From Bacillus sp. REN3 (lineage in GTDB: Bacteria; Bacillota; Bacilli; Bacillales; Cytobacillaceae): a stretch of DNA of 37,711 nt. Position numbers and translations under genes: made by a program. The notes below the pieces were generated by a model. That model worked only from the letters and a program-made list of their open reading frames with translations. It had not been told where the DNA came from and ran no database searches. The stretch covers positions 1 to 37,711 of the forward strand of contig NZ_JAERSD010000030.1 in assembly GCF_017912555.1 (NCBI RefSeq), written 5' to 3'. Every line of letters starts with the position of its first letter. Position 1 is the first letter of the stretch. Below, in pieces: positions 32,759 through 37,711 of the stretch.

Positions 32759-34152
32759 TCGCTTCGCCTCCTGTATTCAGCAGACTTCTTTTCAATCCCC
32801 CGCTTCATTTCCTCCCATGACATGTACAAACGGACAATGTCCTCTTCCACTAGCTCGCTGCCCATCTGGACTTCAATGAATTCCAGATCTTCGATGGCTT
32901 TAAGCCCGTGCCTGGAACCGACAGGAATATTCAGGACATCGCCGGGTTTTACGATGGATAACTTGTCATCGAGGACGAATTCTCCCTTTCCTTTGACAAT
33001 CACCCATACTTCGCTTCGTTTGTGATGGTATTGATAACTGATGTTGTTCCCGGCTAAAACACAGAGGCGTTTTGTCAGCATGCTCATTCCATTGGCCCCT
33101 TCCTCATAATCAAGGACCCTGTACCATCCCCAGCGGCGCTCCTCATACATCGGACGCTGTTTTTCCTGGACCAATTCTTTGACAAGATGGCTTTTCGATT
33201 TATCCGATACGAGGATCCCATCCGGGCATGCCGCAACAATCATATTGGAAGCCCCGATGACCGTTACAGGGATATTCAACTCATTGAGGATATGGGTATT
33301 TGCGCATGTATCAGCGATTTCTACCTTTCCGATGGCTGCTGTTTCCATCTCCTCTGTCAAGGTGTTCCAGGTCCCCAGGTCCTTCCAATAGCCGTCATAA
33401 GGAACAACCGCAATTCTTTCTGCTCGTTCAACCACTTCATAATCGAAACTGATCTTAGGAAGTTTTCCATAATCCCGCACCATCTCTTCGAAATTTCCGG
33501 AAAATCCCCTTCCTTTCAGCTGATTGATGATATAGCCCAGCCTGAAAGCAAAAACACCGCAATTCCATAATGCGCCCTTTTCTATCAAGTTCCGAGCCTG
33601 CTCTTCTGTTGGCTTTTCCTTGAAAGCTTCGACACTTTGAAAAAGCCGCGTGTCATCGTCAGAATCTTTGGCCATGATATATCCATATTTCGTTGACGGA
33701 TAAGAAGGACGGACTCCAATTAACGCGATTTCCATATTAGTCCGGTGGATCACATCCTCTAATGCCTTTACTTTGTCAAAAAACCGGTCATCCACGAACG
33801 GGTCCACCGGCATGACCGTCACCACCTCATCAGGCCCGATTCCCTCATGGCCATTTAAATATGCTGCAGCCAGGGCAATGGCCGGAAACGTATCCCTTTG
33901 ATCTGGTTCAATGATCAACGGCACCTGGACGCCTAACTGGCTTTGGATGATATCCAGCTGCGCGCGGTTCGTAGATATGAAGGAGCTCTCCTTCAGCCCG
34001 TTTTTCCCCAGCTGCCGCCACATCCGCTGGACCATGGATTCCAGCTGCCCTTCAGGATTGGTTAGAACCGTCAGGAACTGTTTGGATCTGGAATGGTTCG
34101 AAAGCGGCCAAAGACGCTTTCCTGACCCCCCTGACAATAATACAAGTTTCAT
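32755..34152 (-). CDS. manC: mannose-1-phosphate guanylyltransferase/mannose-6-phosphate isomerase
   Basis: A 465-aa bifunctional-type enzyme that supplies GDP-mannose. The nucleotidyltransferase half has VLLSGGSGKRLWPLS, FISTNRAQLDII, PVDPFVDD, VEAFKEKP and NCGVFAFRLGY. The C-terminal cupin half (about 350-450) has SYQYHHKRSEVWVIVKGKGE and PGDVLNIPVGSRHGLKAIED, the phosphomannose isomerase type II signature. The ATG has GGGGGTG ahead. It is first gene of a seven-gene operon (34152 to 28015), with two tandem sigma-K-type promoters upstream. Its product feeds gmd/rmd in the other operon. Confidence 0.94.
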   Translation of the reverse strand: MKLVLLSGGSGKRLWPLSNHSRSKQFLTVLTNPEGQLESMVQRMWRQLGKNGLKESSFISTNRAQLDIIQSQLGVQVPLIIEPDQRDTFPAIALAAAYLNGHEGIGPDEVVTVMPVDPFVDDRFFDKVKALEDVIHRTNMEIALIGVRPSYPSTKYGYIMAKDSDDDTRLFQSVEAFKEKPTEEQARNLIEKGALWNCGVFAFRLGYIINQLKGRGFSGNFEEMVRDYGKLPKISFDYEVVERAERIAVVPYDGYWKDLGTWNTLTEEMETAAIGKVEIADTCANTHILNELNIPVTVIGASNMIVAACPDGILVSDKSKSHLVKELVQEKQRPMYEERRWGWYRVLDYEEGANGMSMLTKRLCVLAGNNISYQYHHKRSEVWVIVKGKGEFVLDDKLSIVKPGDVLNIPVGSRHGLKAIEDLEFIEVQMGSELVEEDIVRLYMSWEEMKRGIEKKSAEYRRRSE

Positions 34153-34189
34153 TCAGACACCCCCATTTGCAAGTTCCCTACAGACTTAA

Positions 34190-34217
34190 TATCATATGTA
34201 GAAGCCTTCTTCTTTGT
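34190..34217 (-). promoter_or_regulatory. sigma-K-type promoter 1 of the manC operon
   Basis: AC (34216-34217), 17-base spacer, CATATGATA (34190-34198) on the minus strand; full match to AC-N17-CATANNNTA. Transcription would start about 30 bases ahead of the manC ATG. Confidence 0.75.
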
Positions 34218-34264
34218 CTGGACAGATAGGAAACAAAAGGGCAGGCAATTCTCATGATTTTGAG

Positions 34265-34292
34265 TATCATATGTTCCTGCTTCCTGGAAGGT
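34265..34292 (-). promoter_or_regulatory. sigma-K-type promoter 2 of the manC operon
   Basis: AC (34291-34292), 17-base spacer, CATATGATA (34265-34273). It is 75 bases upstream of promoter 1 and carries the same -10. The remainder of the gap 34153-34414 holds only the neighbouring terminator. Confidence 0.72.
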
Positions 34293-34372
34293 GTTGCTGT
34301 CTATTAAAACTGTTGATCTTTGACTCCAATTGCAGACCATTCCCCGGCGGATGGCCAACCGAGGTTTTAAAA

Positions 34373-34408
34373 TGAAAAAACAGACCTGCCCATCTGGACA
34401 AGCCTGTT
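34373..34408 (-). terminator. terminator of the transglutaminase lipoprotein gene
   Basis: A 13-bp stem with three G-U pairs (34396-34408 with 34379-34391), AGAT loop, T run at 34373-34380 on the minus strand. Confidence 0.87.
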
Positions 34409-34414
34409 CTTGAT

Positions 34415-36115
34415 TTAGTACTGTACCCCTTTTCGGTTATGGGTCTTATCAAATTCTGCTGGATCTGGATCGAAATACTTCTCCGTATATTTCGCCACGA
34501 ACTTGCCTTTTTGGAGATAGCCGGATCCCCAGGTAGGGTCCATTGTCACCCATTCCCCGCCGAGCTTCGCTTCCACCCATGCATGGTTTGACGGCCAGAG
34601 GCCTCCTTTGGCCGTCCCCTCGATGAAGCGGGCTTCAATCCCGCTTGCCCTCAAGAGGGCAACCGTGAGATAGGAGTAATCCTGGCAGACCCCTGTTTTC
34701 GATTCCATCGTTTTCAACGCGCTGTCATCCCAACTGAAATTATCGTTTTCAAGCTTTTCGACATCGTAGGCGACCGTTTTGGCAACATATTCATAAATGG
34801 CTTTTGCCTTGTCGCGATCAGTGTTTTTACCTGCAGTGATTTCCTTTGCCAGCTGCTTGATCGGTTCGGCATCTGACTGGACTCCCCTTGATGGCAGCAG
34901 GTCGCGTTTGTCCTCACCTGTCGAGTTGATTTCAAATTTCGCAAAGCCGAAGTACCTGAAATAATCGCTTTTCTCTTCCTTGATTTCCGGCACACTCAAT
35001 GTGACTTCATAAGTTCCAGGCCCAAAACGCAGATAAAAGGAATCGTCAAATTGAAAATCCTTTACCGGGATGACATCCAATGCCTCGTCTTCCCCTTTTT
35101 TCGTCGTGATATAAATATGGGTCGTTTCCGGCCCGAATTCAGCTTTCGGATCGATTTTTCCTTTGATGCGGTACTCGCCATCTGCCTGTTCTCCGCCAAA
35201 GATCGGATACTCCAACGTTACACCACGTTCCATATAGGACCTTGAAAACTCAATCGGGAGCAGATTGCGGTCGGACTGGTTGTCAATCATGATGGTCGAG
35301 ACAAGTTCATAATAATTTTCCCGGTCTTCTTGCGGCATCATGACTTCAAGCTTATGGACCCCTTTGCCGTAAAACAGCGGGACATCATAGGCGAACTTCC
35401 CCTTTTTGATTGGAATGACATGGTTCCAGCTTTCCGAGTCCTTTGTGAGCTTCAGCATAATCGAATCCTCATCCGTCAGCTTTCCAGCAGACCCTTCCAA
35501 TCTAAAAAGCTCTTTTTCTTTTATATAGCTCGAATTTAGATCAATCGACACTTCCGCTTCCTGGCCAACAGGCGTGATCGTGACATCCCTGTGTGTTTCA
35601 GGATTCACATTGTGCACATCGAATCTTGTGGCTTCATAGTAATAATTCTCTGTTTCAGTGCTTGGGATGTGCACGCTAATACGGTATTTGCCTTCACCGT
35701 TAAAAAAGCGGACCGTCTCCTTGAACTTGCCATCCTTGATTTTTGTGTAATACTCATGTTCCTTCCCGGCAGGGCCCTCTTCATCGGCCCTCACCTTGAT
35801 CAACAGATAATCAGATTCCAGCGACTCAAACTTCTCAATTTTCCCTTCTACGACCGCTTTGCCATTAACCGCGAATTCCCGGTATTCAGGCTTTGAAAAA
35901 GAAGAGGCGACTTCCTCGTTGTAAGGACTCAGCTCCAGCGGCTCCATCTCCAGCTCCTTGTTCTTCTCCTTCACCAGCTTCTCATACCGGTCCTCTTGCT
36001 TTTTTTCCTCCTTCGCCTTTGTATCACTAGGACTCGCATCACTGCAGCCAGAAAGGATGAAAAGCGCGCTCATCACCAGCAGCAAAACGGTTAAAATAGG
36101 ATTCTTTCGATCCAT
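34415..36115 (-). CDS. lipoprotein with three beta repeats and a transglutaminase domain
   Basis: A 566-aa surface lipoprotein. The signal peptide ends in the lipobox ILSGC (Cys24), followed by a charged coiled-coil-like linker (about 30-60). Three related segments follow (about 80-185, 190-290, 300-400), each ending in a motif such as ENYYYEATRFDV, ENYYELVSTIMI or DYFRYFGFAKFE, which look like beta-sandwich repeats. The C-terminal transglutaminase-like domain (about 415-545) has Cys477 in TGVCQDYSYL, His511 in NHAWVEAKL and Asp526 in WVTMDPTWGSGY, a complete triad. The ATG follows GGGGAGG. It could cross-link or cleave proteins at the cell surface. It is a single-gene unit; a link to the spore genes next to it is not shown. 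Confidence 0.88.
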   Translation of the reverse strand: MDRKNPILTVLLLVMSALFILSGCSDASPSDTKAKEEKKQEDRYEKLVKEKNKELEMEPLELSPYNEEVASSFSKPEYREFAVNGKAVVEGKIEKFESLESDYLLIKVRADEEGPAGKEHEYYTKIKDGKFKETVRFFNGEGKYRISVHIPSTETENYYYEATRFDVHNVNPETHRDVTITPVGQEAEVSIDLNSSYIKEKELFRLEGSAGKLTDEDSIMLKLTKDSESWNHVIPIKKGKFAYDVPLFYGKGVHKLEVMMPQEDRENYYELVSTIMIDNQSDRNLLPIEFSRSYMERGVTLEYPIFGGEQADGEYRIKGKIDPKAEFGPETTHIYITTKKGEDEALDVIPVKDFQFDDSFYLRFGPGTYEVTLSVPEIKEEKSDYFRYFGFAKFEINSTGEDKRDLLPSRGVQSDAEPIKQLAKEITAGKNTDRDKAKAIYEYVAKTVAYDVEKLENDNFSWDDSALKTMESKTGVCQDYSYLTVALLRASGIEARFIEGTAKGGLWPSNHAWVEAKLGGEWVTMDPTWGSGYLQKGKFVAKYTEKYFDPDPAEFDKTHNRKGVQY

Positions 36116-36244
36116 TGTTACCTCCCCGGATTGTTTACCTTATGGTTAAAATTTTTGCGATGAATTATTTACGATTTTCAACATGGAAAGTTTCAGAGAC
36201 TTAGGTCCCCCTTTACCAGTTACTGTGACAAAATCAAGTATAAA

Positions 36245-36272
36245 ATGGATTAGCCATTTCCGGCTAATCCAT
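36245..36272 (-). terminator. terminator of the small membrane-protein pair
   Basis: Perfect 11-bp stem ATGGATTAGCC/GGCTAATCCAT around a 6-base loop, then TTTTATACTT on the minus strand, about 60 bases after the last gene's stop. Confidence 0.78.
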
Positions 36273-36335
36273 TCTATTAATCATATAGCCCCAACCCAAC
36301 TACTATTCCGCAGATTGCCCCTTAAACAATGGAAG

Positions 36336-36617
36336 CTATGCAACAGCTACAACTATCCTCCATAGAGCAAATACTATCGCTATTGAAACACCAGCCAGCA
36401 CAGCTTTTTTATTTACCGTTCCATCTTTTGAGGTTGCCTTGATTGCAGTTAAAATCATTCCAACAAAAAATAGAAAGGCAAAAAACATTAAATTATATAA
36501 TTGATCTCCAACATCAATGATCCAGTTTTCTTGGACATTATACGCATAAATACCGAATGCCGTAAAAACAGAAACGAAGTAAATGTTTTCGAACCGGGAA
36601 AACTTTGTCTTTTTCAT
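36336..36617 (-). CDS. small three-TM membrane protein, paralog 2
   Basis: A 93-aa protein with hydrophobic segments at about 11-26, 41-60 and 72-92 (for example YNLMFFAFLFFVGMILTAI and AVLAGVSIAIVFALWRIVV) and a Lys-rich loop before the last. It is related to its neighbour at 36656, sharing GYSVQE/AYNVQE, a middle helix ending in G-I/LIL-A, and a closing LWRI/IWRI. I do not recognise the family or function. The ribosome binding site is AGGGG. Confidence 0.7.
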   Translation of the reverse strand: MKKTKFSRFENIYFVSVFTAFGIYAYNVQENWIIDVGDQLYNLMFFAFLFFVGMILTAIKATSKDGTVNKKAVLAGVSIAIVFALWRIVVAVA

Positions 36618-36655
36618 TTATTTTGCCCCTCTTTGTGTGTAATCACTTCATCACT

Positions 36656-36949
36656 TTAAAATATAGACATCATTATTCTCCAAATTAAAAATAGTAGTGC
36701 AATACAAAGACCGGTTAGCACCATTTTCCGCGAAACTTTTTCACCTTTTTCTTTTATACTGCTTAAATTCATTCCGGCCAGTATTAATCCAATAAACATG
36801 AAGAAAATAAAAATTACTAACAGAAGTTCATGCTCACTAGGAACAATTAAGCCTTCTTCCTCCTGTACACTATATCCCCATATAAAAAAACTACCAACAA
36901 CTATCGTATTATAGACATAAACACTGAGCTCAAAATTCCGAACCTTCAT
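36656..36949 (-). CDS. small three-TM membrane protein, paralog 1
   Basis: A 97-aa protein with three hydrophobic segments at about 10-26, 41-60 and 75-95 (LLLVIFIFFMFIGLILAGM, MVLTGLCIALLFLIWRIMM). It is 38 bases upstream of its paralog on the same strand, so they form a tandem pair with a terminator after the second. The ATG follows AGGGGATATAGAC. The region is more A/T-rich than the genes to the left, as often seen in acquired DNA, and an insertion sequence lies beside it. Paired small membrane proteins of this kind can be immunity or transport proteins, but nothing here decides that. Confidence 0.7.
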   Translation of the reverse strand: MKVRNFELSVYVYNTIVVGSFFIWGYSVQEEEGLIVPSEHELLLVIFIFFMFIGLILAGMNLSSIKEKGEKVSRKMVLTGLCIALLFLIWRIMMSIF

Positions 36950-37132
36950 GTCTATATCCCCTAGGAATTTCGATTTTTAGCAAATCAATCCCAGACAGCC
37001 CACCAATTAAATTAGCAATAACTCGTATAATGAATGTCATTGCTTTTTAACAAACTTCCTCAATCTTCAATAAGGGATTCGTAATACAATTCAGTAATTA
37101 TTAGTGCGGCGCAAACAAGAATGAAGCCTGGT

Positions 37133-37711
37133 CTAAACTGGAAACTTCTCATAATACCACTGGAACCCTCCATGCAGTCGTTCACCACTTTGACCGGGGA
37201 GTCCAATATGCCTCCTTAGAGTATCAAGTATTATTGAAAAAGTACGATATGGTAGGAAGCATGAGCCGAAAAGGGAACTGTTATGACAACGCTTTCCTTT
37301 CCCTGGCTTTTGACGCTTGTACGCCATCTTTAACGCTGAGAGGACCAGCTCCTTAGTCATGGTCTTATCCATCGCCCAGCCTACTATTTTACGAGAATAT
37401 AAGTCCATTACGGTCGCCAAATACAACCAGCCCTCATTGGTCGGAATATAGGTGATATCCGTTACCCATAACTGGTTTGGCCTGCTTGCTTTAAATTGAC
37501 GATTCAAGACGTTTTCACTTACTGGATGCTGGTGCTTCGAGTTCGTCGTTGCCTTGTATTTCTTGACCGTACAAGACTTCCATTGGTTCTTCGTCATAAT
37601 GCGGGAGACCGTACGCTCACTTACCTTTACACCTCGTCTGTTTAGGGTTTTAGCTATCTTGACGCTGCCGTATCGTTGCTTGAACTCCAAATGGGTCTGA
37701 AGGATTGCCTG
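37133..37711 (-). pseudogene. IS3-family transposase (OrfB), rearranged and cut by the window edge
   Basis: The minus-strand frame enters from the right edge (QAILQTHLEFKQRYGSVKIAK). It reads through a helix-turn-helix-like part and the start of the DDE integrase core with RPNQLWVTDITYI (first catalytic Asp) and YLATVMDLYSRKIVGW (second), up to YKRQKPGKG near 37294. The expected continuation with the HH-DRG motif and NCYDNA is not on this strand but on the opposite one (37177-37293). Beyond it the gene resumes briefly (CME) and then loses similarity. The last catalytic Glu region is therefore destroyed and the element cannot be active. The remaining 37000-37132 shows no clear inverted terminal repeat. 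Confidence 0.88.
37177..37293 (+). other. inverted 117-bp piece of the IS3 transposase gene
   Basis: On the plus strand this segment reads [33 protein letters not shown] and CYDNA. This is the section of an IS3 OrfB that normally follows PGKG in the same direction. If flipped, it would join the flanking sequence in frame on both sides: PGKG-VVHH and CYDNA-CME. No obvious inverted repeats lie at the two joints. Confidence 0.85.

Noticed and set aside
36113-36150. CATAAGGTA (sigma-K-like -10) ahead of the transglutaminase lipoprotein
   Set aside because: No AC pair at 16-18 bases upstream, so the match is only half of the promoter pattern.

Overview
The window looks like a chromosomal segment of an endospore-forming member of the Bacillaceae (Bacillus, Mesobacillus or a relative). 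The evidence is the order yeaC-yeaD-yebA-guaA-pbuG, which matches Bacillus subtilis, a GlcT/RAT-controlled ptsG, a Bacillus-type rRNA leader at the left edge, strong AGGAGG-type ribosome binding sites, and several promoters that fit the sporulation factor sigma-K. Almost every gene is on the minus strand. Three genes (20473-21675, 24963-27119, 27152-27967) and one doubtful ORF are on the plus strand.

Region 1 (1-7560) is housekeeping. It begins with tandem promoters and a boxA-like leader of an rRNA operon whose genes lie off the left edge. Next come ptsG (glucose PTS EIICBA) with its RAT/terminator leader, glcT, a degenerate HesB/IscA-like protein, pbuG and guaA. Both pbuG and guaA have guanine-type purine riboswitches. 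Region 2 (7557-11990) is the yeaC (MoxR AAA+ ATPase), yeaD (DUF58) and yebA (membrane transglutaminase) operon, which reads toward guaA. Region 3 (11991-13748) holds no convincing gene. It carries 25 consecutive 52-bp repeat units in perfect register, alternating between two types.

Region 4 (13749-17082) has a small unknown protein, a secreted lipase-like hydrolase, an ABC substrate-binding lipoprotein without permease or ATPase, and the start of the spore-associated genes. Region 5 (17082-34300) reads as a spore-surface glycoconjugate locus. It has three paralogous proteins sharing an N-terminal module with the core ALEELALAHIMNAEAEK (one with a Cys-rich tail, one with a Pro-rich spacer and an extra domain), and three glycosyltransferases fused to TPR modules. 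It also has a GDP-mannose to GDP-D-rhamnose route (manC, gmd, rmd) and a CDP-glucose to CDP-6-deoxyhexose route (rfbF, rfbG, an RmlC-like epimerase, an SDR reductase). Two tandem-paralogous GT2 enzymes and an FkbM methyltransferase complete it. Five promoters with the form AC-N17/18-CATANNNTA sit in front of four of these units, so late mother-cell expression during sporulation is the likely timing.

Region 6 (34415-37711) has a transglutaminase-domain lipoprotein, two paralogous three-TM miniproteins, and an IS3-type transposase pseudogene cut by the right edge, in which an internal segment of about 117 bp is inverted.
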